The notes beneath the pieces are model-generated. The model did no database searches. It was not told the DNA's origin and saw only the letters and a program-made list of their open reading frames with translations. A stretch of 64,000 bases of DNA. Source: Brucella haematophila (GTDB lineage Bacteria > Pseudomonadota > Alphaproteobacteria > Rhizobiales > Rhizobiaceae). Shown in pieces: positions 17,474 through 25,903 of this stretch. Each line of letters opens with the position of its first letter. The first letter of the stretch is position 1. The translations under genes and the position numbers were made by a program. The stretch is taken from NCBI RefSeq assembly GCF_005938105.1, contig NZ_VCPE01000020.1, forward strand, positions 20,399 to 84,398. The letters run 5' to 3'.

Positions 17474-19098
17474 CTGCGGATCGGACTTGCGACGTTTTGA
17501 TTATCGGTGCCGGTGCAACCGGCTCTCTCGCGGCACTGGTACTGGCACACGCCGGACTTGATGTGGTTTGCCTTGAGCAGGGCTCCTGGGTTGAGGCTGA
17601 AGATCACCCGCATCTTCATTCGGATTGGTCCTGGCAGCGGCGCACTAATTGGAGCCCGGATGTCAATAAGAGGTCCCATCCGGACGATTTTCCGGTCAAC
17701 TCGGATTCCTCGCAAATACTGATGTGGAACGGAGTTGGTGGATCGACGAATGTGTATGGCGCCATCTGGCCGCGATACCGTCCATCCGATTTTCGAAAAG
17801 GGACGGAACATGGGTTACAACCCGATTGGCCGATTTCCTATGAAGACCTGGCGCCCTTCTACGAAGCGGCGGATAAATTGGTTGGTGTCTCCGGGTTGGC
17901 GGGTGATCCGGCCATGCCTGATCGGGAGCCCTGCCCAACCCGTCCCATGCCGGTGTCGAAAGTGGCCAAACGACTCTCTTCCGGTTTCGACAACCTCGAT
18001 TGGCATTGGTGGCCGGTAGAAGCAGGAGCCATCACCGAGGATTATGACGGGCGTCCAGCCTGTAACAATTGTGGTGTCTGCAACGGTTGTCCGCGCGGCT
18101 CAATGAGCAAGTACTCCATGTCGATCTGGCCCAAGGCACTTGATGCCGGCTGCGAGTTGCGTATCCACGCGCGCGTGCTGCGTATCGAAAAGGATAGTGA
18201 CGGACGGGCGACCGGCGCGCTTTATGTCGACCGCAATACCGGTTTGAAGCGATTCCAAAAGGCTCGCTTGGTTATCGTTGCCGCCAATGGAATCGGAACG
18301 CCGCGCCTTCTGCTTGCTTCCGACAATCTGGCGAACAGCAACGATCAGGTTGGCCGTTATCTCTTACACCATACGCTTGTCGCTTGTGAAATGTGGGTGA
18401 ATGAGCCGGTTGATGGCCAGACTGGCTATGTCGCGTCGCTGATTTCACGCCAGTTTGCGGAAACCGATCCGTCACGTGGTTTCGTTAATGGCTTCAATTT
18501 CAACTGTATCACGTCTTCGCCATCCGCGGGAGAACTGGCCGCAGGCTGGTTTACTTCTGCGCGAGCTCCTTGGGGTAAAAACCATCACAGTTGGTTCCAG
18601 AAGCATTTTGGTCATTCGATCGGGGTTTTTGCCATCGGTGACGATCTGCCAAATCCCGAGAACCGGGTGACACTCGATCCGGAATTGACCGATTCCGATG
18701 GAGTGCCAGCCGCCCGCACCCATTATGCACCGGGCGAAAATGACAAGCGCATGATGAACTATATGCTTGATCGCCTGGAAGATCTGGCAAAGGCATGTGG
18801 TGCGTTTGAGTATCGCTTGCATGATTATCGTGACAAGAATGGCGTCTATCGGACACCTGCCTGGCATATGATCGGCACATGTCGCATGGGAAGCGATCCC
18901 GAAACGTCGGTTGTTAATAAATGGAACCAGACCTGGGAAGTCCCAAATCTGTTCATCGTTGACGGAAGCGTGCTAGCAACCGGTGGTGTCGTCAATCCCA
19001 CGCCGACGATATCGGCCTTGGCGCTGCGGGCCGCTGAATATATCAGGGATAATTTCGCGACCCTTACCACGACGGAAAAAACATCCATCGCGGCATGA
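17470..19098 (+). CDS. GMC-family FAD-dependent oxidoreductase, large subunit
   Basis: The 542-residue protein has the FAD-binding GAGATGS at residues 13-19 and the second GMC signature around WNGVGGSTNVYGAIWPRY. A Cys-rich motif CNNCGVCNGCPRGS near residue 198 is known from sugar and gluconate-type GMC dehydrogenases. The C-terminal substrate region has WHMIGTCRMGSDPE with the active-site His, and NPTPTISALALRAAEYI at the end. It oxidises an alcohol to a ketone or aldehyde and passes electrons on through its partner. No signal peptide is seen. With the aldehyde dehydrogenase it would form a two-step alcohol-to-acid oxidation. Confidence 0.92.
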   Translation: MTADRTCDVLIIGAGATGSLAALVLAHAGLDVVCLEQGSWVEAEDHPHLHSDWSWQRRTNWSPDVNKRSHPDDFPVNSDSSQILMWNGVGGSTNVYGAIWPRYRPSDFRKGTEHGLQPDWPISYEDLAPFYEAADKLVGVSGLAGDPAMPDREPCPTRPMPVSKVAKRLSSGFDNLDWHWWPVEAGAITEDYDGRPACNNCGVCNGCPRGSMSKYSMSIWPKALDAGCELRIHARVLRIEKDSDGRATGALYVDRNTGLKRFQKARLVIVAANGIGTPRLLLASDNLANSNDQVGRYLLHHTLVACEMWVNEPVDGQTGYVASLISRQFAETDPSRGFVNGFNFNCITSSPSAGELAAGWFTSARAPWGKNHHSWFQKHFGHSIGVFAIGDDLPNPENRVTLDPELTDSDGVPAARTHYAPGENDKRMMNYMLDRLEDLAKACGAFEYRLHDYRDKNGVYRTPAWHMIGTCRMGSDPETSVVNKWNQTWEVPNLFIVDGSVLATGGVVNPTPTISALALRAAEYIRDNFATLTTTEKTSIAA

Positions 19099-19104
19099 AA
19101 CCCT

Positions 19105-19136
19105 TACCCTGCCGACAACGATCTGTCGGCAGGGTA
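19105..19136 (+). other. Perfect 13-bp hairpin between two operon genes
   Basis: TACCCTGCCGACA (19105-19117) and TGTCGGCAGGGTA (19124-19136) pair perfectly around a six-base loop. No T-run follows, so it is not a standard intrinsic terminator. It lies between the GMC stop codon and the preferred start of the next gene, where it could block 3' decay or lower downstream expression. It also argues against the in-frame ATG at 19095 as the real start. Confidence 0.7.
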
Positions 19137-19169
19137 GCAAACAGCCGATTTCTGCCAGAGGATTTGAGA

Positions 19170-20279
19170 ATGCTACAGGTTCCGCCGGCTCAGCCGGGAA
19201 TGAGAGAGGCGGATATCGATACGCCCGCGCTGATCATCGATCTCGACAAAATGGAAGACAATCTGGATCGTATGGCAACCTATTGCGCGTCGTCAGGTAT
19301 TCGATTGAGGGCGCATGCAAAAACACACAAGTCACCGGTCATTGCGCACTGGCAGATGGCGCGCGGCGCTGTCGGTCAATGCGTTCAGAAAACCGGTGAA
19401 GCGGAAGTGCTCGCATGGGGCGGTGTTTCCGACATTCTGGTGTCGAACGAGGTCGTAAGCGAACGTAAGCTTGCGCGCCTGCTGGCTTTATCTGGCATGA
19501 GCGATGTTGCGGTTTGCGCCGACAATGAATCAGTCGTCAATTTGGTCGAGAAAGTTGCGGCTGACAGCGGCAAACGTTTCAGGGTTCTGGTTGAGATCAA
19601 TGTCGGCGGAATGCGCTGCGGAATTGCTCCGGGCGAACCGGCGGCGGAGCTTGCCGCAGCAATCGCGAACAGCAAACATCTCATATTCGGTGGACTGCAG
19701 TCCTATCATGGCGCAGCTCAGCATTTTCGCAGCGAAGAAGAGCGCTTTGAGGCCATAAGACAGGCGGTTGAGAAGACCGAAGCGACGATCACGGCAATAC
19801 GAAAGCGCGGACTTTCATGCGACATCGTCGGGGGTGGCGGTACCGGCACCTTCCGATATGAGGCGGCAAGCCAAGTCTATACAGAATTACAGGCTGGCTC
19901 CTATCTGTTCATGGATGCCGACTACAGCCGCAACGATCCCATGCCGCCTTTCAGCCAGTCGCTTTTTGTCTTGAGTACCGTCATGAGCGCTCCGCGTCCA
20001 GATCTGGCTGTGCTGGATTGCGGCCATAAGGGCATTGCGGTCGATAGCGGCCTGCCGCTGGTTTACGGTCACCGCAACGTCACCTATGCCGGTGCATCCG
20101 ATGAACACGGTGCACTCATAGTTCATGCGGATGGAGAGCGACTGCAGATCGGCGAAAAGCTTCGTTTGGTGCCGGGACATTGCGATCCGACAGTGGATCG
20201 TTACGATTGGTATGTCGGTGTACGAAAAGGGCGCGTCGAATGCGTGTTCCCAGTCGCCGCGCGGGGAATGATGCAATGA
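19170..20279 (+). CDS. D-threonine aldolase / D-serine dehydratase-like PLP enzyme
   Basis: ATG 19170 has an AGAGGA site seven bases upstream and gives 369 residues starting just before DTPALIIDLDKMEDN. The fold is the alanine-racemase-like TIM barrel: the PLP Lys is Lys51 in RAHAKTHKSP, a Gly-rich phosphate-binding stretch reads VGGGGTGTF, and a C-terminal PGHCDPTVDRYD (His337, Asp339) matches the metal site of the D-threonine aldolase/D-serine dehydratase family. Enzymes of this group cleave or dehydrate beta-hydroxy D-amino acids. The stop overlaps the next gene by four bases. The pairing with a threonine-synthase-like enzyme points to a hydroxy-amino-acid intermediate. Confidence 0.88.
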   Translation: MLQVPPAQPGMREADIDTPALIIDLDKMEDNLDRMATYCASSGIRLRAHAKTHKSPVIAHWQMARGAVGQCVQKTGEAEVLAWGGVSDILVSNEVVSERKLARLLALSGMSDVAVCADNESVVNLVEKVAADSGKRFRVLVEINVGGMRCGIAPGEPAAELAAAIANSKHLIFGGLQSYHGAAQHFRSEEERFEAIRQAVEKTEATITAIRKRGLSCDIVGGGGTGTFRYEAASQVYTELQAGSYLFMDADYSRNDPMPPFSQSLFVLSTVMSAPRPDLAVLDCGHKGIAVDSGLPLVYGHRNVTYAGASDEHGALIVHADGERLQIGEKLRLVPGHCDPTVDRYDWYVGVRKGRVECVFPVAARGMMQ

Positions 20280-21418
20280 ATATTGAACGTAGCAGTCTGG
20301 CTAACCAAAACCGACTCGCATCGATCGCGTTGCAGTGCACGCAATGTGCAGCAAGAGTGGCGGCCTCGCTCGTTTATCGCTGCGATAAGTGCGAAGGCAT
20401 TCTAGAAGTTCAGCACCTCGAAGAAAAAAGCGGTTATTGGGCAACAAGTGATTTCGTGGATGAGGAGGTAACGCTGGGTGAGGGAAACACGCCTCTGCGT
20501 CGTGTTCCGGAGACATTGCTGCACGAAGCCTTTTGTGGAAGGCTCTATATCAAGGATGAAACCGGCAATCCATCCGGCTCATTCAAAGATAGACTGGTCG
20601 CCGCAGCGATTAGCAAGGCGATGTCATTCGGTGCCCGCGGCATCGTTTGCGCATCCAGCGGCAATGCGGGTGCAGCGGCGGCCCGTTATGCCGCGCACCT
20701 GGGATTGCCCGCAGTCATTGTCTGTCCTGAACTGACACCGGAGGGAAAACTCACGCAGATAATGGCCTATGGTGCTCGTCTGGAAAAAATTCCCGGACAC
20801 TATGGCAATTCTTTTGCCCACGCTTTGGATATTTGTCGCAAGACGGGCTTTGTCAATGTCACAACCACTTATCTCAATCCCTATGGTGTTGATGCGCTGC
20901 GTCTGGTGGGACAGGAGATTTATAACGCACTGGGTGACGATGTACCGGATTGGGTCAGCGTACCAACCAGTTCCGGGCCGTTGGTGAAAGGAGTTTTTAC
21001 CGGGTTTAAGGATGCAGCCGGATGCCTGCCCAGGCTTGTTGCTGCGCAGGCGTTGGGCTGTGCGCCTATTGCGCGTGCCTTTGCAGCGGGTGAAATGAAT
21101 GTTGAGCCTTGGGAACAACCGAAAACTGTCGCGTCGGGGATATCCGATCCATTGCAATTCTACCCTCAGGAAGGAAGTCATACGCTTTCGCTTGTTCGCG
21201 CGACTGGGGGGATGGCAATAGGTGTTGAGGACGAATTTATCCTTGAAGCGATGAAAGATCTCGCGCGAACAACCGGAATATTCTGCGAGCCAACTGGGGC
21301 AACTTCGCTTGCTGCTGTGCGCAGACTATTTGCCCAAGGGCATATCGCGCGGGATGCGGTTGTCGTTTGCATCGTAACCGGTCATGGCTTCAAGGACTTT
21401 GCAGCATGGAATTTTTGA
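20276..21418 (+). CDS. Threonine-synthase-like PLP enzyme
   Basis: ATG 20276 overlaps the preceding stop (ATGA) and gives 380 residues. The N-terminus carries a zinc-ribbon-like CTQC...CDKC (Cys21, 24, 36, 39), as in one class of threonine synthases. The PLP Lys lies near residue 104 in NPSGSFKDR, followed by the phosphate loop SSGNAGAAAA and the C-terminal GIFCEPTGATSLAA. Threonine synthases convert O-phosphohomoserine to threonine, but catabolic operons often carry relatives acting as lyases, such as diaminopropionate or hydroxy-amino-acid lyases. Its place at the end of this catabolic operon favours a lyase role. The substrate remains unknown. Confidence 0.85.
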   Translation: MNIERSSLANQNRLASIALQCTQCAARVAASLVYRCDKCEGILEVQHLEEKSGYWATSDFVDEEVTLGEGNTPLRRVPETLLHEAFCGRLYIKDETGNPSGSFKDRLVAAAISKAMSFGARGIVCASSGNAGAAAARYAAHLGLPAVIVCPELTPEGKLTQIMAYGARLEKIPGHYGNSFAHALDICRKTGFVNVTTTYLNPYGVDALRLVGQEIYNALGDDVPDWVSVPTSSGPLVKGVFTGFKDAAGCLPRLVAAQALGCAPIARAFAAGEMNVEPWEQPKTVASGISDPLQFYPQEGSHTLSLVRATGGMAIGVEDEFILEAMKDLARTTGIFCEPTGATSLAAVRRLFAQGHIARDAVVVCIVTGHGFKDFAAWNF

Positions 21419-21489
21419 TAGAATTTTCAAGGTAACATCAAGTGCAACGTGACGTCACCCTATCATGTAATCGCGTGAGAATTAAGTGC

Positions 21490-21526
21490 AGCGCCGGCCC
21501 AGCTTCAACAGAGATGGACCGGCGCT
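21490..21526. terminator. Stem-loop between convergent operons
   Basis: AGCGCCGG (21490-21497) and CCGGCGCT (21519-21526) form a GC-rich 8-bp stem around a 21-base loop. It lies between the convergent stops at 21418 and 21536. No good T-run follows on either strand, so it may be a bidirectional structure helping Rho-dependent ending. Confidence 0.45.
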
Positions 21527-21535
21527 CAGGGCTGC

Positions 21536-22537
21536 TTAGTAATCGGTGATCTTTTTCATGTAGCGGCGACCGTCCAGCATGACCTGTTCACGTTTCGCCG
21601 CCAACTTATAGGCAAATTTCCAAAGAGCATCGAAGAAAATCAACGGCACGAAATATCCCTTGAAAGTGTCATCTATGTCAGCGAGATCGAGTTTCGCTGC
21701 ATCCAGCACCAACATATTGTCCGGCTCGCCGAAACGGTACAGGAAATCCCGGCCACGCTCGGCCAGCGCACGCGTTTCATCGAGCCCAATCATGACGACG
21801 AAGCAGGCATTTTTATCGACGACTTCGAATGGGCCATGGAAGAACTCATTGGCGTGGATAGCTTGCGAGTTGATCCACAGCATTTCCATGAGCACGCAGA
21901 TGGAGAATGAATAGGCTGCGCCATAAACCGGACCGCTAGCCATGGTGTACACGACTTTTTCGCGGCCATAGCGCTCTGCATATCTGGTAAAGGTTTCATC
22001 AAAATGCTGCTGACCGCGTTCAATGGCCGGTTGCAGTGCCGGCAGGCTTTCCAGCAGTTTGGGCAGCAGGCTGGTCTTGTCGCGTAAATCGACAATGCCC
22101 GCCAGCAACATGTAAAGCACGCTGTAATTGCTGTCGGCACCATCGATCGGAATGCCGGTGGTGTAGGACGCCTGGTATTGCAGCACGTGGTCGGCGGCGG
22201 CGGCGAGCGGCGATTGCGGATCCAGCGTCAGGGAGATCACGCAGGCGCCCCGGCGACGGGCATGTTCTGCCGCCCGCACCGTTTCCTTGGTGGTGCCCGT
22301 CTGGGAGCACAGAATGACAATGGCATCGCTGTTGAGGCGACGCGGGTCGCGTGTGACGAACTCGTCGCCATTATAGACATCAGAGGTCAGCAGTCCCGAA
22401 TGGCGATCCAGAAAATACTTGCCCGGATGCATGATTGACAGCGATCCGCCGCAGGCAACCAGAAACACATGCGAAAAATCCCGCTGCGCAAGCGCATTCA
22501 AGGTTTCAGCAATATCGGTAGGAAGTTGTTTGGGCAT
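21536..22537 (-). CDS. SIS-domain sugar isomerase/deglycase (FrlB-like)
   Basis: The start at 22537 follows AGAGGA and gives 333 residues. Two SIS domains are visible: VFLVACGGSLSIMHPGKYF with CSQTGTTKETV in the first, and YTMASGPVYGAAYSF with the catalytic-site region HANEFFHGPFEVV in the second. This is the layout of GlmS-related isomerases and of FrlB, which splits fructosamine 6-phosphates into glucose 6-phosphate and an amino acid. The divergent gene is a PfkB kinase resembling FrlD, and an amino-acid-type ABC importer is nearby. That combination matches known fructosamine (Amadori compound) loci. The assignment to this pathway is inferred from context. Confidence 0.85.
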   Translation of the reverse strand: MPKQLPTDIAETLNALAQRDFSHVFLVACGGSLSIMHPGKYFLDRHSGLLTSDVYNGDEFVTRDPRRLNSDAIVILCSQTGTTKETVRAAEHARRRGACVISLTLDPQSPLAAAADHVLQYQASYTTGIPIDGADSNYSVLYMLLAGIVDLRDKTSLLPKLLESLPALQPAIERGQQHFDETFTRYAERYGREKVVYTMASGPVYGAAYSFSICVLMEMLWINSQAIHANEFFHGPFEVVDKNACFVVMIGLDETRALAERGRDFLYRFGEPDNMLVLDAAKLDLADIDDTFKGYFVPLIFFDALWKFAYKLAAKREQVMLDGRRYMKKITDY

Positions 22538-22652
22538 TCTATTCCTCTTTTCAGCGTCTTGAAGAGCCCGGCTGTGCCGATCGGCAGCCGTTCCGGTCCA
22601 GTGCAACATTTCCCGGTACCAACCCCGCGATACGTTGACAGTTCTACTTTAG

Positions 22653-22670
22653 TGTGCGAACGTTCTCACA
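22653..22670. promoter_or_regulatory. LacI-type operator O1 in the divergent deglycase/kinase promoter
   Basis: TGTGCGAACGTTCTCACA is palindromic at 16 of 18 positions and centred on AACGTT, typical of LacI-family sites. On the minus strand it lies between a TTGACA -35 box (22679-22674) and a CACACT -10 box (22656-22651) 17 bp apart, where binding would block transcription of the deglycase gene. A TTGACA also lies at 22635-22640 on the plus strand. Confidence 0.8.
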
Positions 22671-22693
22671 TCTTGTCAATTGGGAAAATAAGA

Positions 22694-23530
22694 ATGATCA
22701 AAATCGCGGCGATGGGCGATAATGTCGTCGATTGTTACATTTCGCGTCGGGAAATGTTTCCGGGCGGTAACTGTGTCAATGTCGCTATCCATATGAGCCG
22801 TTTTGGGGCCGAGGCGGCCTATATCGGCGTGGTTGCCGCAGATGCGGCCGGAAGGGTCATTCAGGCCGCACTGCGCGACGAGGACGTCGATACTTCGCAT
22901 CTGCGCATGGAGGCCACAGGCAAGACGGCCTATTGCATCATTGGTCATCGCGGTAACAATGATCGCTATTTCATCCGCTTTGATCTCGGAGTGTCTATGT
23001 TTGAGCCGAGCGCCGCCGATATTCAGTTTGCGCGCCGGTTCGATGCCGTCCATATCGGTCAGTCGAGCGGCCTTGACGGCTGGCTGGATGCCATTGCGCC
23101 GCAACGTCTGTCCTATGATTTCTCCACCCGTCGCGACGTGGAACACTATCGACGCATCGGCCCGAAATGCTTTCTAGCCGCTGTTTCGGGCGGTGAGCTT
23201 TCGCCGGACGAGGTTACGGCGACCATTGCCTGCCTGCGCGAGAGCGGCGCGGATTGGGTGCTGATCACCCGCGGCACCAAGGGCGCAGTTCTTGCCGGTG
23301 CGCAAGGGGTTTTCCATGCCGAAGCAACACCGATTGTGGCGGTTGACACGTTAGGCGCTGGTGACAGTTTCATCGCCCGCACCCTTTATGGCCTGGTGAA
23401 AGGCGAGGCGCCCGCAACATTGCTACAGGCGGCGTCACGCGTTGCTGCGGCGACATGTGGCCAATATGGTGGTACAGGTCATGCCGCGCCGATTGATCTC
23501 GGCGAGCCTATAGCCGAGTTGCAGGATTGA
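22694..23530 (+). CDS. PfkB-family sugar kinase (fructoselysine 6-kinase FrlD-like)
   Basis: ATG 22694 gives 278 residues beginning IKIAAMGDNVVDCYI. This resembles the start of E. coli FrlD (ATIGDNCVDIYP), and the GGNCVNVAIHMSRFGAEAAY segment also matches that group. The C-terminal PfkB signature with the catalytic Asp is VVAVDTLGAGDSFIARTLYG. The enzyme would phosphorylate the 6-hydroxyl of an imported fructosyl-amine, giving the substrate of the divergent SIS protein. The upstream in-frame ATG at 22469 would run through the operator region and is rejected. The ribosome-binding site is weak (GGGAAAATAAGA). It is transcribed divergently from the deglycase and convergently with the LacI gene. 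Confidence 0.87.
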   Translation: MIKIAAMGDNVVDCYISRREMFPGGNCVNVAIHMSRFGAEAAYIGVVAADAAGRVIQAALRDEDVDTSHLRMEATGKTAYCIIGHRGNNDRYFIRFDLGVSMFEPSAADIQFARRFDAVHIGQSSGLDGWLDAIAPQRLSYDFSTRRDVEHYRRIGPKCFLAAVSGGELSPDEVTATIACLRESGADWVLITRGTKGAVLAGAQGVFHAEATPIVAVDTLGAGDSFIARTLYGLVKGEAPATLLQAASRVAAATCGQYGGTGHAAPIDLGEPIAELQD

Positions 23531-23570
23531 GCTCGCTGCGCGTGTCTTTTTGAGGTTAAGACCGGCCAGA

Positions 23571-24668
23571 TCAACCGGGATGGCGGGCGAGCGAACAGCG
23601 CGGCTGCCATTCGGCATGCAGCACGATATCCTGCTGCGCCCGATCGGCGCTATCGAGCCGCTCCAGGACCAGACGAGCCGCGGCTTCGCCAACCTCGAGC
23701 AGCGGCTGCCGGATTGCCGTCAGTTTAGGGGTAAAGAACGACATCCAGTCCAGATCGTCGAAGCAGACCACGGACAGTTGCTGCGGAATGGAAATATCGA
23801 GTTCGCTGATTGCCAGCATGGCGCCGGCTGACATCAATCCATCGGTGGTAAACAGCGCTGAAGGCGGGGTTTCCCGGGTCAGCAACGCGATGGCGTGCTG
23901 GCGGGCAATATCGATCGAATAGCTGCCCACCTGGGCAACGAGGCTCGGATCAAAGGCGATCCCGGCTTCCTCATGCGCTTCGATATAGCCGAGCAGACGT
24001 TGCCAGCTCGGATAAAGCGATGAAATATCGATTTTCTTGTGCTGGCGGTCGTGAAGAAATGCGTTGAGATTCTTGTAGCGGCCATGCTCGAGTTCCGCCA
24101 GTACGCCAATCCGACTATGGCCGTCGAGAATCATTTGGGTCACTGCGGCGTGGGCGGCCTGGCGGCCATTGACGGTCACCGAATCCGCCTTCAATCCCTT
24201 CACGCGGCGATCGATCTGAACCACCGGACAGCCGCTGGCAACGACATCGTGCAAGTGCTGCGCCTTGAGAATATCACAGGGCGCAATGATGATGCCGTCG
24301 GCCTGCTTTTCGCGCAGAAGATCCACTGCCTCCAGCTCACGATCGATCGATTCATCGCTGTTGGTGACGATCAAGCCAAAGCCGCGCGCACGAACCACAT
24401 CGGAAATACCGCGCAGAATACTGGCGTAAAACGGGCTTTGCATGTCGCCCGCGACAACGCCTATGGTCTTGCTGCGCCCGGTGATAAGACTGCGTGCCAG
24501 CAGATTGGGGCGATAGCCCAGCATATCAGCGGATTTCTTCACCTTGTCGCGGATTTCTTCGCTGGTATAGCCATAGCCGCCCAATACACGTCCGGCGGTC
24601 GCGGTGCTGACGCCGGCCAGGCGCGCCACATCGGCAATGGTCGTCTTGTCGGCGCGTCGTTCACTCAT
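23571..24668 (-). CDS. LacI-family transcriptional regulator
   Basis: The 365-residue repressor starts with a canonical LacI helix-turn-helix (TTIADVARLAGVSTATAGRVL, residues 9-29) and hinge region (MLGYRPNLLARSLITGRSK). A periplasmic-binding-protein-like sensor domain follows (TIGVVAGDMQSPFYASILRG; VVCFDDLDWMSFFTPKLTAI). Lacking a Leu-lever Ala pair I can be sure of, I infer hinge function only from alignment by eye. It lies between the two transcription units whose promoters share a LacI-type palindrome, so it is the obvious candidate to bind O1 and O2. The likely inducer is a fructosyl-amino acid or its phosphate. Confidence 0.93.
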   Translation of the reverse strand: MSERRADKTTIADVARLAGVSTATAGRVLGGYGYTSEEIRDKVKKSADMLGYRPNLLARSLITGRSKTIGVVAGDMQSPFYASILRGISDVVRARGFGLIVTNSDESIDRELEAVDLLREKQADGIIIAPCDILKAQHLHDVVASGCPVVQIDRRVKGLKADSVTVNGRQAAHAAVTQMILDGHSRIGVLAELEHGRYKNLNAFLHDRQHKKIDISSLYPSWQRLLGYIEAHEEAGIAFDPSLVAQVGSYSIDIARQHAIALLTRETPPSALFTTDGLMSAGAMLAISELDISIPQQLSVVCFDDLDWMSFFTPKLTAIRQPLLEVGEAAARLVLERLDSADRAQQDIVLHAEWQPRCSLARHPG

Positions 24669-24755
24669 GTCTGCGCGTTCCTTCCAAGCAGTTTCACGCT
24701 GCTCAATACCTGTACCGTTTCATAGGCGATGATGGGCCTGATCTCAACTTTCAAC

Positions 24756-24803
24756 TTGACGGATGCGATCAATCAATGGCTATATTGTGAGAACGTTCGC
24801 ATA
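24756..24803 (+). promoter_or_regulatory. Putative promoter with LacI-type operator O2 before the ABC genes
   Basis: A TTGACG box (24756-24761) and a TATATT box (24781-24786) are 19 bp apart. TGTGAGAACGTTCGCATA at 24786-24803 overlaps the expected start point. It matches the other strand of O1 at 17 of 18 positions, so both units should be controlled by the same repressor. Confidence 0.78.
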
Positions 24804-24872
24804 TCATTTTCAGCAACGCAAGTAGAAGACGAGCCTCGCACGGGGATAAAGTTCCAATCAAAGGGGAGATAA

Positions 24873-25748
24873 ATGACCAATCGTCGCAAAACCGCATCCC
24901 GGCGCATGATGGTAGCGCTGGCGGCGCTGGCCACGGCCGCCAGCATCACCTCGGTGCATGCCGCACCGATCAAGGCACTACAGGACGCTGTGCCGGAGAA
25001 TTATAGGAAGGGCGTCAAGATTGCTGCCTTCAATGACTGGCCACCGGACGAGTTTGTCGAAGACGGCGTCCTGAAAGGCTGGAGCATCGACATGGCCAAA
25101 GCCATATCGGAACGCATTGGCGTACCATTCGAATTTACCGCAACCAGTTTCGACGCCATCATTCCGGGCCTGGCCAGCAAGCGTTTTGACGCCGGATTTT
25201 CTTCCTTCGGTGTGACGCCGGAACGGCTTGATTCGCTTGATTTCATTCCTCAGCGCAAGGAAGGCACCGCCTATGCCTTCTTGAAAGGCAAGGATTTTTC
25301 CATCAAGTCGGAAAAAGATCTGTGCGGCCATAGCGTTGCAGTGATGACAGGTGCCTGGGACTACCAATATCTGAAGGAAAAGAGCGCGGAATTGTGCGAA
25401 TCCGCCGGTGAGAAGCCGATTAACCTGCAGCAATTCACCACCCAGAACGCCGCCGAACTGGCTGTGTCCTCGGGGCGTGTTGAGATGGTGGCGGCCGGAT
25501 CGGCAAAAATGCACTATATGGCCAAGATTACGGGGCGCTTCAGCGTATCTGAACTGGTCAGCAATCCGGTCTTCAACGGCATTGGCGTGCGCAAGGGTGA
25601 TGCGCTTGGGCCAGTTTTCCGTGATGCCATCCAGTCCATGATCGATGACGGCTCCTACAAGGAAACCATGGCAAAGTGGGGCGTTGATGGCGCCGGCACC
25701 CTGGAAAAGGCGGTTCTGGTTACTAAGGACAATCCGGAGCCAAAATAG
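24873..25748 (+). CDS. ABC transporter periplasmic solute-binding protein (polar amino acid type)
   Basis: The 291-residue protein has a Sec signal peptide (Arg-rich start, hydrophobic AALATAASITSVHA, cleavage near HA/API) and no lipobox. The mature part has the bilobal features of family 3 binding proteins: WPPDEFVEDGVLKGWSIDMA, FDAIIPGLASKRFDAGFSSF and the hinge region of FSIKSEKDLCGHSVAVMTG. It would bind an amino acid or amino-acid conjugate. Known fructosamine and opine importers use this protein type. A GGGGAG ribosome-binding site lies just before the start. It follows operator O2. Confidence 0.92.
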   Translation: MTNRRKTASRRMMVALAALATAASITSVHAAPIKALQDAVPENYRKGVKIAAFNDWPPDEFVEDGVLKGWSIDMAKAISERIGVPFEFTATSFDAIIPGLASKRFDAGFSSFGVTPERLDSLDFIPQRKEGTAYAFLKGKDFSIKSEKDLCGHSVAVMTGAWDYQYLKEKSAELCESAGEKPINLQQFTTQNAAELAVSSGRVEMVAAGSAKMHYMAKITGRFSVSELVSNPVFNGIGVRKGDALGPVFRDAIQSMIDDGSYKETMAKWGVDGAGTLEKAVLVTKDNPEPK

Positions 25749-25820
25749 TCAGGGCCGATTGAAGGAGAACGCCCGTCAGCCGGCGGCGGTGCGAATACAG
25801 CCGCGGTCCATTACGCAAGG

Positions 25821-25843
25821 GCCGGCCCGGAACACGGGCCGGC
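25821..25843 (+). other. GC-rich hairpin between binding-protein and permease genes
   Basis: GCCGGCCCG and CGGGCCGGC form a perfect 9-bp stem with a five-base loop, followed by GGGTTTGG. Such structures after solute-binding-protein genes commonly protect the upstream message or partly end transcription, so that the binding protein is made in excess over the membrane parts. Confidence 0.7.
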
Positions 25844-25903
25844 GGGTTTGGTAAGTTCGAATACGAATTTCGCTAAACACGATACGGTAGTCTGGAGTAA
25901 ATC

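Noticed and set aside
24039-24725. Plus-strand frame of 228 codons
   Set aside because: It is antisense to the LacI regulator and has no recognisable domain.
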